From the NCBI RefSeq assembly GCF_036488675.1, contig NZ_CP133148.1:1240001-1304000 (forward strand): a stretch of DNA of 64,000 nt, written 5' to 3'. Numbering within the stretch: position 1 is the stretch's first letter; every line of letters begins with the position of its first letter. This stretch comes from Sinorhizobium chiapasense (GTDB lineage Bacteria > Pseudomonadota > Alphaproteobacteria > Rhizobiales > Rhizobiaceae). The position numbers and the translations under genes are program-made. The notes beneath the pieces are model-generated. The model made no database searches. It was not told where the DNA came from and worked only from the letters and a program-made list of their open reading frames with translations. Below are positions 36,147-45,118 of the stretch, piece by piece.

Positions 36147-36382
36147 GGCTCTCTCCTTTGGCACAGTTACGTTCAAAGGTTCCGGATGATTGCCGGAAGC
36201 GCCCCTGGCTTCCAGCTGCGGGGCGAAGGTGGAATCAGCTTATAGGCATTGCCGTGTCGACGGACCACCTCGGAACGTCAAAAACGCGGCCAAATGCGGC
36301 TGTCTGTCCAGCGCGTCGCCAAGGCACATTGAAACCTCGACGAAACAAGCTAAGTTTCGGCACCGAAATCGGAAATCTGCCT

Positions 36383-37321
36383 GTGAACGAGTATTCTCCA
36401 ACGGCCGTCGCGCCGCACAATCCGGTCATGCGCGGCGTGGCGATCATGATCTTCGCCATGCTCATCCTGCCCTGCATGGATGCGATTGCGAAATATATGG
36501 CGGTCTATGAGGGCATGTCGCCCGGTCAGGTGACCTTCTACCGCTTCTTCTTTCAACTGATATCGACGGCGCCGTTGTTGTTTTCGGCCGGCGGGCTGCG
36601 GGCGTTTTATCCGAAGCGGCCCTGGCCGAACATTCTACGCGGTATACTGCTCGCCGCGGCGGCGCTCTTTTTCTTCGTTTCCGTGAAATACATGCCGCTC
36701 GCGGATGTGTTCGCCATCTACTTCGTCGAGCCGTTCATTTTGACATGCCTTTCGGCGCTGATCCTGCGCGAGAAAGTGGGATGGCGGCGATGGTCGGCGA
36801 TCGCAGTCGGCTTCGGTGGTGCGATGGTTGTCATCCAGCCGAGCTTTGCCGTCTTCGGCCTGAAGTCGTTGCTGCCGGTCGCCTGCGCCTTCCTCTTTGC
36901 CTGCTACCTCTTCCTCAACCGCGCCCTTGGCAGCGCCGATCCGCCGCTGACGATGCAGACGATCGCAGGCATAGGCGGGACACTGTTCATGGCGGCGGTG
37001 ATCGCCGTCGGCAATGGGTTCGGTGCCGTCGATTTCGTACCGTCGCTACCGCAATCGGCGCTCGGCTGGATGCTCGTCGTGGTACTCGGGACCATTTCCG
37101 GCTGGGGACATCTCCTTGTCGTCAAGGCATTTCAGGCCGCGCCGATATCGCTCCTGGCACCATTCCATTATTTCGAGATCGTCTCGGCGACGGCGCTCGG
37201 CTACATCGTTTTTGGAGATTTTCCGACGCCATCGAAGTGGCTCGGCATTCTCGTAATCGTCGCATCCGGGCTGTACATCATCTGGCGCGAGAGGCAGGTG
37301 CAGAAGCGAAAGCGGGCGTAA
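36383..37321 (+). CDS. EamA/DMT-family transporter
   Basis: 312 residues from the GTG chosen here, with ten hydrophobic helices in two EamA repeats (about 15-150 and 165-300). Typical phrases are YRFFFQLISTAPLLF and YFVEPFILTCLSALILREKVGWRRWSAIAVGFGG. Substrate cannot be predicted. The frame is open to 35990, but only the part after about 36383 resembles the family; an ATG at 36428 is the alternative start. The basic C-terminus faces the cytoplasm. Confidence 0.9.
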   Translation: MNEYSPTAVAPHNPVMRGVAIMIFAMLILPCMDAIAKYMAVYEGMSPGQVTFYRFFFQLISTAPLLFSAGGLRAFYPKRPWPNILRGILLAAAALFFFVSVKYMPLADVFAIYFVEPFILTCLSALILREKVGWRRWSAIAVGFGGAMVVIQPSFAVFGLKSLLPVACAFLFACYLFLNRALGSADPPLTMQTIAGIGGTLFMAAVIAVGNGFGAVDFVPSLPQSALGWMLVVVLGTISGWGHLLVVKAFQAAPISLLAPFHYFEIVSATALGYIVFGDFPTPSKWLGILVIVASGLYIIWRERQVQKRKRA

Positions 37322-37372
37322 GTTCGCCGGCCACCATTACGAATATACCGAATTATGCGCCGATAGCCCGAT

Positions 37373-38119
37373 CTAGGCGAGCGGCGCCAATGGTTGGCGA
37401 CAGTCGCCTTCGACGCGTGTCGGCCCAAAGACTGTTTCGAATGCCTCCCTCAGTCGAATGTCGACGTCGGGCATCATGACCGGCAGGCCAAGATCGACCA
37501 GGCTGGTGACACCGAAGCCGCGGATGCCGCAGGGCACGATACCGCCGAAGTGATCGAGGTCCGGATCGACGTTCAGCGCGAGGCCATGAAAGCTCACCCA
37601 TTTGCGCAGCCGGATGCCGATCGCGGCGATCTTATCTTCGGCCGCGGATCCGTCGGGCAGTGGCGGCTTTTCCGGACGGCGCACCCATACGCCCACCCGG
37701 TCTTCGCGGCGTTCGCCTTTGACGTTCATCGAATCGAGCGTGTTGATGATGACCGCCTCGAGTGCTGCGACAAAGGCGCGCACATCCTGACGGCGCCGCT
37801 TTAGGTCAAGCATGACATAGACGACTCTTTGACCCGGACCGTGATAGGTGTATTCGCCGCCCCGGCCGGTCGCATAGACCGGGAAACGGTCAGGCATCAC
37901 CAGGTCCGAGACGTCGGCGCTTGTGCCCGCCGTATAAAGTGGAGGGTGCTCGACCAGCCAAACCAGTTCGTCCGCTGTGCCAGCGGCAATGGCCGCGGCT
38001 TCCCGTTCCATGGTTTCGACCGCTTCTGGATAGTCGACGAGGGAAGGGGCAATGCGCCAGCGCACTGCCGGCGATCCTGGCGGTGCAAACATGTTTTGGT
38101 CGAGATTGTCGCGCTGCAT
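37373..38119 (-). CDS. lipB: Lipoyl(octanoyl) transferase
   Basis: 248 residues. Transfers octanoate from acyl carrier protein to lipoyl domains of 2-oxoacid dehydrogenases and the glycine cleavage H protein. The catalytic pair is Lys163 ([15 protein letters not shown]) and Cys197 (GGIVPCGI); the substrate loop is [18 protein letters not shown]. It is on the minus strand between a plus-strand transporter and a tRNA gene; the first 15 or so residues are a nonconserved extension. Confidence 0.97.
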   Translation of the reverse strand: MQRDNLDQNMFAPPGSPAVRWRIAPSLVDYPEAVETMEREAAAIAAGTADELVWLVEHPPLYTAGTSADVSDLVMPDRFPVYATGRGGEYTYHGPGQRVVYVMLDLKRRRQDVRAFVAALEAVIINTLDSMNVKGERREDRVGVWVRRPEKPPLPDGSAAEDKIAAIGIRLRKWVSFHGLALNVDPDLDHFGGIVPCGIRGFGVTSLVDLGLPVMMPDVDIRLREAFETVFGPTRVEGDCRQPLAPLA

Positions 38120-38249
38120 GAGGCCCTATTCCTGGTTTTTCCGCCTCCGTAAATGGGATGGCGCGCGCCAAGAGTCCAGCATTTCCAGCGCTTCGCGAGG
38201 GTGCTGTTGAAATAGTTTCTTTTCTCGTCAAATTTCTGTCGTCTTGCCC

Positions 38250-38277
38250 TTGTGCACCCCAAATGCTTTTGCTACAT
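38250..38277 (+). promoter_or_regulatory. Candidate promoter of tRNA-Leu
   Basis: TTGTGC (38250-38255), 16-base spacer, CTACAT (38272-38277), a rhizobial-type -10. Transcription would start about 30 bases before the mature tRNA. Pattern match only. Confidence 0.35.
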
Positions 38278-38312
38278 GCAGCCCCGCCGACGCAATCGGC
38301 ACCTACCACGAT

Positions 38313-38397
38313 GCGGTCGTGGCGGAATTGGTAGACGCGCAGCGTTGAGGTCGCTGTGGGGCAACCCGTGGAAGTTCGAGTCTTCTCGACCGCACCA
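38313..38397 (+). tRNA. tRNA-Leu (anticodon GAG)
   Basis: 85 bases including encoded CCA. Acceptor gcggtcg pairs with cgaccgc, followed by discriminator A and CCA. The D arm contains aattggtagac, the anticodon arm is cagcg-ttGAGgt-cgctg (anticodon at 38347-38349), the long class II variable arm is tggggcaaccc, and the T arm contains gttcgag. It reads CUC and CUU codons. Confidence 0.97.
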
Positions 38398-38410
38398 AAT
38401 TGAATTGAAA

Positions 38411-38447
38411 AAGCCCCCGTAACCGTCCGGTTCTACGGGGTTTTTTA
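38411..38447 (+). terminator. Terminator after tRNA-Leu
   Basis: Stem ccccgta-accg / cggt-tctacgggg with a small internal bulge, followed by tttttt. Clear intrinsic terminator 14 bases after the tRNA. Confidence 0.9.
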
Positions 38448-38476
38448 TTTCAGACTTCGAATTTGCATGCGCCGAT

Positions 38477-38577
38477 GCATGATCCTTTAAATCGGAATCG
38501 ATTTAAGGACAAATCATGCGGAAACTCAAAGCTCCGCAGCGCCCTTTGCGCGTCTGATTAGACGCTCGGCGCTGTAG
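38477..38577 (-). repeat. Family I palindromic repeat, inverted, diverged copy
   Basis: Reversed order: hairpin 2 (gcatgatcctttaaatcg...cgatttaaggacaaatcatgc) comes first, then cgcagcgccctttgcgcgtc...gacgctcggcgctgtag. The linker has changed to gaaactcaaagctc. Confidence 0.85.
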
Positions 38578-39004
38578 TGCCGTTGTTCCGGCACCGCCGC
38601 GCAGCGCCGCAGCTGCAGGACGTCACTCCTACTGCGACGCCGGAGCTCAAAGCGAACGTCTCCGGTAGCACCCGCGACCAAAATGCCATATTGTGTTGCT
38701 AAGGAGATCCACAGGCGGCGTCGCCGACGCAAGTCTACGAGCAAGCGAGTGGGGTCGCCGCCGCGCTGTGCCAGATCTGGCCATGGGGTCTCTGCAGCAT
38801 TTCCGCCCGGCCCGAGTTCGGGCCACGGAGACGAAGGCGAGTTGTGTTTCGCCCGCGCACCGGTTCTGCAGGGACTCTGCCGCGGGGGAAATAGCCGTTC
38901 GTCGAAAAATCGGAAAAGTGGACAGAGACTGGACGCGAATCCGCTCGCCATCGCGGAATTGTGAAAAGCGGTCAATATGATGGGGTGACAGAGCGGCGAA
39001 CCTG

Positions 39005-39110
39005 CTGCATGATTTCCTATATCCGATTCGACTTTACGGATAAGACCTGTAGCAATTCAAAGCATTACGGTGCCCGTTGCGCCATTTGGAAAGCGCCGCG
39101 CGCCGTAAGG
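39005..39110 (-). repeat. Degenerate family I repeat
   Basis: Recognisable fragments in the inverted order: ctgcatgatttcc, ttacggataag, tgtagcaattcaaag and the gc-rich arms up to cgcgccgtaagg. Many changes relative to the intact copies, so this one is probably old. Confidence 0.6.
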
Positions 39111-39174
39111 AAGATGCGGGTGCTCACCGTTGGCCACTGCTTAGGCATCCGCTAGCTAAACCGCAACGTGTTGA

Positions 39175-39199
39175 GGAACTTTGGAGGCAGGAAACAGTT
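39175..39199 (+). promoter_or_regulatory. EcfG/RpoE2-type stress promoter of prkA
   Basis: GGAAC (39175-39179), 17-base spacer, GTT (39197-39199), matching the consensus of the alphaproteobacterial general stress sigma factor (GGAAC, 16-17 bases, GTT). It lies about 70 bases before the prkA ATG, and this operon is stress-induced in other bacteria. Match is exact at the key positions, but no experiment is visible. Confidence 0.65.
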
Positions 39200-39267
39200 C
39201 ACTGTAAGCAGGGAGCCAACAGGCAGCGAACCCGTCTCGGTTGACCGGCCTCCCGCGGGAGAGCGTG

Positions 39268-41217
39268 ATGACAAGGAGTGAATCTGACGTCTTCGATCTC
39301 TTTTCAGAGATCTATACGAGTGCAGCGCAGGAAGAGATAAGTCTGCAAGAATATCTCCTCGCCTGCCGCGACGACAAGAGTATGTACGCCACCGCGCAGG
39401 AGCGCATGGTGGAGGCCATCGGAGAGCCGACCCTCGTCGATACGAGCGCGGACGAGCGTCTCGGGCGAATCTTCGCCAATCGAACCATCAAGATCTATCC
39501 CTCATTCTCTGACTTCTATGGCATGGAGGATACGATCGAGCGGATTGTCGGCTATTTCCGCTATGCCGCGCAGGGCCTCGAAGAGCGCAAGCAAATTCTC
39601 TACCTCCTCGGGCCGGTTGGCGGCGGCAAATCCTCGTTGGCGGAGCGGCTCAAGAAGCTGATGGAGGCGCGCCCCATCTACACTTTGATGGTCAACGGCA
39701 AGATCAGCCCGGTCTTCGAATCCCCGCTCGGTCTGTTCCACCCGGAACGCATGGCCGATCTTCTCGAGGACAAGTATGGAATCGCCAGACGGCGGCTCAC
39801 CGGCCTGATCTCGCCTTGGGCGGCCAAGCGGCTGGACGAAGTCGGCGGCGACATTTCGAAATTCAGCGTCGTCAAACTGATGCCATCCCGCTTGCGCCAG
39901 ATCGCCATCGCGAAGACCGAGCCCGGCGACGAAAATAACCAGGATGTCTCCTCGCTCGTCGGCAAGGTCGATATTCGCCAGCTCGAAAACTACAGCCAGG
40001 CCGACCCGGACGCCTATTCCTACAGCGGCGGGCTGAACCGCACCACACAGGGGCTGCTTGAGTTCGTGGAGATGTTCAAGGCGCCGATCAAAGTCCTCCA
40101 CCCGCTGCTAACGGCGACCCAGGAGGGGAATTACAACGGCACCGAGAATTTCGGCGCGTTTCCCTACCAGGGCACCGTCCTGGCGCATTCCAACGAATCC
40201 GAGTGGCTGCAATTCAAGAACAACAAGAACAATGAGGCGTTCCTCGACCGCATTCTGGTGGTCAAGGTGCCCTATTGCCTACGCGTTACGGAAGAGAAGC
40301 TGATCTACGAGAAACTCCTACGTGAAAGTGAGTTGGTCGACAATCCTTGCGCGCCGGAAGTTCTGGAGTGCTTGAGCCGGTTCACGGTGTCGACCCGCCT
40401 TGCTCCCCATGAGAACTCTCCGCTTTATACGAAGATGCGGGTCTATGACGGCGAGAACCTGAAAGACACGGATCCGAAGGCAAAGTCGGTGCAGGAATAT
40501 CGCGACGCCGCCGGCGTCGACGAGGGCATGACGGGCATCAGCACCCGCTTTGCCTTCAAGGTGTTGTCGGAGACTTTCAACTACGACACCAAGGAGGTCG
40601 CCGCCGATCCCGTGCATTTGATGTACATCATGGAGCAGGCGATCAAACGCGAGCAGTTTGCCAAGGAAATCGAGGCAGGCTATCTCGACTTCATCAAGTC
40701 GGAATTGGCGACGCGCTATGCCGAATTCATAGGCCATGAGATCCAGAAGGCCTATCTGGAATCCTATAGCGAATACGGTCAGAACTTGTTCGACCGGTAC
40801 ATCGCCTATGCGGACGCATGGCTTGAGGACCAGGACTTCAAGGATCCCGACACCGGACAGATCCTCAATCGCAAGGTACTCGACAGCGAACTGTCGCAGA
40901 TCGAGAAACCGGCGGGAATCGCCAATCCGAAGGATTTCCGTAACGAGGTCGTAAAGTTCACGTTGCGTGCCCGGGCCAAGAACAGCGGCCGCAATCCTTC
41001 CTGGACGAGTTATGAAAAGCTGCGCGAAGTCATTGAAAAGCGTATGTTCGGCCAGGTCGAGGATCTGCTGCCGGTCATCAGTTTCGGCTCCAAGAAGGAC
41101 AGTTCCACCGAGAAGCAGCATGCCGAGTTCGTCCAGCGCATGATCGAACGCGGATATACCGAACGGCAGGTTCGGCGGCTCGTCGACTGGTACATGCGAG
41201 TGAACAAGGCGGGCTAA
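39268..41217 (+). CDS. prkA: PrkA family serine protein kinase / AAA+ protein (YeaG)
   Basis: 649 residues. The N-terminal PrkA AAA domain has Walker A GPVGGGKS at 115-122 and covers about residues 15-390; the C-terminal PrkA domain follows to the end. The E. coli homologue YeaG is a stress-induced protein with kinase activity in starvation; other homologues may act as proteases. The ATG (39268) lies behind gggagag; a TTG nine codons earlier is less likely. First gene of prkA-yeaH-spoVR, 25 bases before yeaH. Confidence 0.96.
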   Translation: MTRSESDVFDLFSEIYTSAAQEEISLQEYLLACRDDKSMYATAQERMVEAIGEPTLVDTSADERLGRIFANRTIKIYPSFSDFYGMEDTIERIVGYFRYAAQGLEERKQILYLLGPVGGGKSSLAERLKKLMEARPIYTLMVNGKISPVFESPLGLFHPERMADLLEDKYGIARRRLTGLISPWAAKRLDEVGGDISKFSVVKLMPSRLRQIAIAKTEPGDENNQDVSSLVGKVDIRQLENYSQADPDAYSYSGGLNRTTQGLLEFVEMFKAPIKVLHPLLTATQEGNYNGTENFGAFPYQGTVLAHSNESEWLQFKNNKNNEAFLDRILVVKVPYCLRVTEEKLIYEKLLRESELVDNPCAPEVLECLSRFTVSTRLAPHENSPLYTKMRVYDGENLKDTDPKAKSVQEYRDAAGVDEGMTGISTRFAFKVLSETFNYDTKEVAADPVHLMYIMEQAIKREQFAKEIEAGYLDFIKSELATRYAEFIGHEIQKAYLESYSEYGQNLFDRYIAYADAWLEDQDFKDPDTGQILNRKVLDSELSQIEKPAGIANPKDFRNEVVKFTLRARAKNSGRNPSWTSYEKLREVIEKRMFGQVEDLLPVISFGSKKDSSTEKQHAEFVQRMIERGYTERQVRRLVDWYMRVNKAG

Positions 41218-41242
41218 AGATGCGTACGTTGGGGGTTTGCCA

Positions 41243-42568
41243 ATGCCGAATTTCATCGACCGCCGCCTTAATCCAAAGGACAAGAGCCTTGGCAACCGGC
41301 GGCGTTTCCTGAAACGGGCGCGGGAAGAGCTGAAACGGACGATCAAGGAACAGATCAAAGCAGGCAAGATCGCGGACGTGGATGCGGAACACCGCGTGCC
41401 CATGCCCGAACGCGGCGTCGGCGAACCATCCTTCCAGCCTTCCCCAAGCACCGGCGAGAGACAGTATATCCTGCCCGGCAATCATGAGTTCACGCCGGGC
41501 GATCGCATCCCGAAACCAAGTGCACGCGGCGGCGCCTCGGGCGCCGGCGCAGGAACTGGCGAGAGCGAAGACGACTTCCAGTTCGTGCTGTCGCGCGACG
41601 AAGTCCTCGATCTTTTTTTCGAGGACCTTGAGCTTCCGGATATGGTGAAGCTCAATCTCAAGGAGTCGGTAGCGTTCAAGCCTCGTCGGGCCGGTTTTGC
41701 GACATCGGGATCGCCCACCAATATCAATGTGGGGCGCACGATGCGCAACAGCTATGGCCGCCGTATCGCGCTCAGGCGGCCCAGCCGTGCGGACGTGGCC
41801 ACGATCGCCGACGAAATTGCCAGGCTGGAGGCGGAATCGAATGCCAGTAGCGCCCACCAGAAACGCATCGAGGCGTTGCGCCAGGAACTGGACAAGCTAG
41901 AGCGCCGCCGCCGCCGCATTGCTTATGTCGACCCGGTCGACATCCGCTTCAATCGTTTCGAGCCACAGCCGCTGCCGAATGCAAGCGCGGTGATGTTTTG
42001 CCTCATGGATGTCTCTGCCTCGATGGGCGAGCGGGAGAAGGATCTGGCCAAGCGCTTCTTCGTCCTGCTGCATCTGTTCCTCAAGCGGCGCTACAAGCGA
42101 ATAGACATCGTCTTTATTCGCCACACGGATGAGGCGGGTGAGGTCGACGAAAATACCTTTTTCTACAGCAAGCAGAGCGGCGGCACGGTTGTTTCCACGG
42201 CCATCGAGGAGATGCTCCGTATCATTGAGGAACGTTATCCGGCGCGTGAATGGAACATTTACGCTGCTCAGGCCTCCGACGGGGAGAACAGCGCCGGGGA
42301 TTCGGACCTTTGCGTTTCGCTTCTCCACCGGCAGGTGATGCGCCTTTGCCAATATTATGCCTATGTTGAAATCATAGATGAGCGCGAGACGGAGATTTTC
42401 GGTACGACCGACAACGGCACGTCCCTCTGGCGCGCCTATCGCACGGTCGACAGTGAATGGTCGAATTTCCAGATGACCCGGATTGCGAGACCGTCGGACA
42501 TCTATCCGGTTTTCCGGAAGCTTTTCGCCAGGCAGCCAACCATGCAACTGCGCACTGAAAGGCGATAG
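41243..42568 (+). CDS. yeaH: YeaH/YhbH family VWA-like protein (DUF444)
   Basis: 441 residues. It starts MPNFIDRRLNPKDKSLGNRRRFLKRAREELK, very close to E. coli YeaH. A glycine-rich linker (GGASGAGAGTGESEDD, about residues 93-110) precedes the domain with FCLMDVSASMGEREKDLAKRFF, a MIDAS-like DxSxS motif of von Willebrand A domains. It probably forms a working pair with PrkA, as AAA and VWA proteins often do. The ATG two codons after a TTG is chosen. Function in stress response is inferred from family context. Confidence 0.95.
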   Translation: MPNFIDRRLNPKDKSLGNRRRFLKRAREELKRTIKEQIKAGKIADVDAEHRVPMPERGVGEPSFQPSPSTGERQYILPGNHEFTPGDRIPKPSARGGASGAGAGTGESEDDFQFVLSRDEVLDLFFEDLELPDMVKLNLKESVAFKPRRAGFATSGSPTNINVGRTMRNSYGRRIALRRPSRADVATIADEIARLEAESNASSAHQKRIEALRQELDKLERRRRRIAYVDPVDIRFNRFEPQPLPNASAVMFCLMDVSASMGEREKDLAKRFFVLLHLFLKRRYKRIDIVFIRHTDEAGEVDENTFFYSKQSGGTVVSTAIEEMLRIIEERYPAREWNIYAAQASDGENSAGDSDLCVSLLHRQVMRLCQYYAYVEIIDERETEIFGTTDNGTSLWRAYRTVDSEWSNFQMTRIARPSDIYPVFRKLFARQPTMQLRTERR

Positions 42569-42570
42569 GA

Positions 42571-44118
42571 ATGCCCAAGGGCGCAGCCTCAAACCTTCTG
42601 TTTCACGATTCCGATTGGAATTTCGAGACGCTGTCGCGCACCTATGATGCGATCGAAACGATCGCGCTGGATGAACTGCATCTCGACGTCTATCCGAACC
42701 AACTCGAGATCATCTCCTCCGAGCAGATGCTCGACGCCTATTCTTCGGTGGGGATGCCGCTGATGTACCAGCACTGGTCCTTCGGCAAGCGCTTCGTTTT
42801 CGAGGAACACCTCTATCGCAAGGGCCGCCGCGGCCTTGCCTATGAACTGGTCATCAACTCCAACCCCTGCATCACCTATCTGATGGAGGAAAACACCATG
42901 GCCATGCAGGCCCTGGTGACGGCGCACGCGGCCTTTGGCCACAACCACTTTTTCAAGAACAACTATCTGTTCCAGCAGTGGACCGATGCCAGCGCGATCC
43001 TCAGCTATATGGAGTTTGCCAAGAAATATATCACCAAATGCGAGGAGCGGTACGGAACGTCCGAGGTCGAGGTCATCCTCGATTCCGCCCACGCACTCAT
43101 GGATCAAGGCGTCTTCCGATATCGTCGTCCACCGCGGCTTTCATCCGAGAAAGAGCGCGAGCGCGCCCGAGAGCGGCTCGAATACGAAGAGCAGACCTAC
43201 AGCGATTTATGGAGAACGCTGCCGCCCTCACCGGACGGGCACAACTCCAAGGAGGCGGAGCGCGACGCTTCGGAGCGGAAGAAGGCGCTCAACCTGCCCG
43301 AAGAAAATCTGCTCTATTTTCTGGAAAAAACCAGCCTGATCCTGGAGCCCTGGCAGCGGGAGCTCCTGCGTATCGTTCGCGTCATCGCCCAGTACTTCTA
43401 TCCACAGCGGCAGACGAAGGTGATGAACGAGGGATGTGCGACCTTCGTGCACTACACGATCATGAACAGGCTTTTCGATCAGGGCAGGATCAGCGAAGGC
43501 TCCATGCTGGAAATGCTCCACAGCCACTCCAACGTGGTCTTTCAGCCATCCTTCGACGACCCGCGCTTTCCGGGCATCAATCCCTATGCGCTGGGATTTG
43601 CCATGATGCAGGATATCCAGCGCGTCTGCACGGATCCGACACCGGAAGATCGTGATTGGTTTCCCGAGATCGCCGGCAGCGGCAATTGGCGGGAGACGCT
43701 GATCGACGCCTGGGCGAACCACCGGGACGAATCCTTCATCCTGCAATATTTGAGCCCGGCATTGATCCGCAAATTCAGGCTGTTCCTGCTGACGGACGAG
43801 GCCGGCGACAACTACTGCGAGGTTGCCTCGATCCATAATGAGCGCGGCTACCAGACCATACGCACTGCGCTTGCGCGCAGCTATGATGTCGCGGCGAACC
43901 AGTCGGACATCCAGGTCGTGGATGTCGATCTCCTGGGCGATCGCCACCTTCGGCTGCAGCACAACGTGAAGAACGGCATACTCCTGGACGAAGCGAGCCG
44001 CGACGCCACGCTTCGTCACGTGCGCCATCTTTGGGGGTACGACGTCAGCCTCGCCGGCGTCGATGCGGAAACGGACGACGTACTCTATGAGTGCTCGACT
44101 GCGCCGACTTCCGAATAG
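42571..44118 (+). CDS. spoVR: SpoVR family protein (YcgB)
   Basis: 515 residues, soluble. SpoVR of Bacillus is needed for spore cortex formation, while proteobacterial homologues (YcgB) accompany yeaG-yeaH in stress and stationary phase. Family features include MPLMYQHWSFGKRFVFEEHLYRKGRRGLAYELVINSNPCI, a HNHFFKNN segment, and NEGCATFVHYTIMNRLFDQG with metal-ligand-like histidines. It starts two bases after the yeaH stop with aggcgatagga as ribosome site, so it is the third gene of the operon. Biochemical role unknown. Confidence 0.95.
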   Translation: MPKGAASNLLFHDSDWNFETLSRTYDAIETIALDELHLDVYPNQLEIISSEQMLDAYSSVGMPLMYQHWSFGKRFVFEEHLYRKGRRGLAYELVINSNPCITYLMEENTMAMQALVTAHAAFGHNHFFKNNYLFQQWTDASAILSYMEFAKKYITKCEERYGTSEVEVILDSAHALMDQGVFRYRRPPRLSSEKERERARERLEYEEQTYSDLWRTLPPSPDGHNSKEAERDASERKKALNLPEENLLYFLEKTSLILEPWQRELLRIVRVIAQYFYPQRQTKVMNEGCATFVHYTIMNRLFDQGRISEGSMLEMLHSHSNVVFQPSFDDPRFPGINPYALGFAMMQDIQRVCTDPTPEDRDWFPEIAGSGNWRETLIDAWANHRDESFILQYLSPALIRKFRLFLLTDEAGDNYCEVASIHNERGYQTIRTALARSYDVAANQSDIQVVDVDLLGDRHLRLQHNVKNGILLDEASRDATLRHVRHLWGYDVSLAGVDAETDDVLYECSTAPTSE

Positions 44119-44125
44119 ATGATCG

Positions 44126-44500
44126 TTATTTCCCCGTGCCGCCAGGCGAGGTTTGCTGCGACGGCCCAACGGTTCCCGACGGCGCGGCAGGATCCCTGTC
44201 GGTCGGGTAGGCTTGGCCGTCGGCGGGGGCGGGTGTCTGGTTGCCGACACTGCCGGTGCGCTCGGACGATGGAGCAGGCGGCGTCTGCTCAGTTTGCGTC
44301 GCCCGATCGCTATCGTTGCTTTCGCCCCAGAGTTCGACAGCGCCCCACGCAAGCAGGACGAGAAACAGTCCGCCTGTGAGCACCGCCAGAACACGGAGGC
44401 CGAGGCCGCCCGGTCTGGTTTCCTGGGCCGAGAATTCTTCCCTGTCCGCATCATGTGTTTTCGAGACCGGATCGCCGCGTTCATCGAGATACTTGGCCAT
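44126..44500 (-). CDS. Small single-span membrane protein, function unknown
   Basis: 124 residues: a charged cytoplasmic N-terminus (MAKYLDERGDPVSKTHDADREEFSAQ), one membrane helix (LRVLAVLTGGLFLVLLAWGAVEL, about 44-67) and a Pro/Ser/Thr-rich outer tail. The ATG is preceded by ggagat. An upstream ATG-like start nine codons earlier lacks a better ribosome site. It is convergent with spoVR. I do not recognise the family; the disordered tail suggests a periplasmic spacer. Confidence 0.75.
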   Translation of the reverse strand: MAKYLDERGDPVSKTHDADREEFSAQETRPGGLGLRVLAVLTGGLFLVLLAWGAVELWGESNDSDRATQTEQTPPAPSSERTGSVGNQTPAPADGQAYPTDRDPAAPSGTVGPSQQTSPGGTGK

Positions 44501-44603
44501 CAGATAATCTCCATTGATCTCTACCAATGGAAAACGAGGCGGCGATCACAATGTTCCGGGCCGCGACGACGTCGTGACAGCTTCGCCCTTGAACGGCTCG
44601 CCG

Positions 44604-44864
44604 TCAGGGCGCCCAGCTGTCCTGGACGTTGCGACGAACGAGCTTGTAGGAATGATCCGGCTGGACTTCGTATGTTTCGAAAACCATGGTGCCCTGATGC
44701 AGGAAACGGTGCTGTATCATCGTGCCGGGCGCTGCTTGCGTTCTGCGCGACGCCGCCTTCTCGCCATAAGTGAAGCTGCCGGGGAGGGGCTCCAGATCAG
44801 GTGAAGCGGCCGTGCACCCGGCCAGGGCTAATGCAACAATGGGTATCAGGCGTAAGGCTTTCAT
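44604..44864 (-). CDS. Small predicted lipoprotein
   Basis: 86 residues. The N-terminus MKALRLIPIVALALAGCTA is a lipoprotein signal with lipobox LAGC (Cys17); the next residues TAAS do not include the inner-membrane Asp signal, so outer-membrane location is plausible. The mature part is short with MIQHRFLHQGTMVFETYEVQPDHSYKLVRRNVQDSWAP. aagga lies before the ATG. It is upstream of the small membrane protein on the same strand, 103 bases apart. Function unknown. Confidence 0.82.
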   Translation of the reverse strand: MKALRLIPIVALALAGCTAASPDLEPLPGSFTYGEKAASRRTQAAPGTMIQHRFLHQGTMVFETYEVQPDHSYKLVRRNVQDSWAP

Positions 44865-44907
44865 TTTGTATCCTTGATGAATCGTATTGTCGGCGATCCC
44901 AGCTGGA

Positions 44908-45118
44908 CTACAGCGCCGCGCGTCTTATCAGACGCGCAAAGTACGTGGTAGCACTTTGAATTGCCGCATGTTTTTATCCTTAAATTGGATACGATTTAAT
45001 GCATGTCGCTCAAAAGTGTGCAGCGGTTTTGGGACAACGACATGCATGAAAACAAAGACCAAAAGCGCGTCGCATGAGGCCGTTTGAAGGCGACGCGCTT
45101 AGGGGAACTGCAGTAGGG
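44908..45118 (+). repeat. Family I repeat interrupted by a family II repeat
   Basis: 44908-45000 is a family I element from ctacagcgcc through atccttaaattggatacgatttaa. Then comes a complete family II element (about 44999-45102), and afterwards ggggaactgcag (to about 45113), which looks like the missing end of the family I element. Nested arrangement is read directly by comparison with the intact family I copies. Confidence 0.8.
44999..45102. repeat. Family II palindromic repeat, copy 1
   Basis: Two hairpins: atgcatgtcg ... cgacatgcat around caaaagtgtgcagcggttttggg, then aagcgcgtcgc ... gcgacgcgctt (perfect 11 bp). A second copy is at about 47953-48059. The central aaaagtgtg.agcggtttt stretch is shared with family III. 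Confidence 0.85.

Larger units (their letters stand above)
38448..39267. other. 820-bp gap between tRNA-Leu and prkA
   Basis: Holds two family I repeats (38477-38577 and a degenerate one near 39005-39110) and the prkA promoter. The middle, 38578-39004, has short overlapping open frames on both strands that are Arg/Pro-rich without ribosome sites or recognisable families; I see no gene there. Confidence 0.6.

Noticed and set aside
38526..38975. Possible 149-residue protein between tRNA-Leu and prkA
   Set aside because: Composition typical of noncoding GC-rich DNA, part lies in a repeat, and no ribosome site.
38313..39267. tRNA-Leu as an attachment site for an integrated element
   Set aside because: No repeated tRNA 3' end, integrase or foreign gene set follows; only repeats and a housekeeping stress operon.
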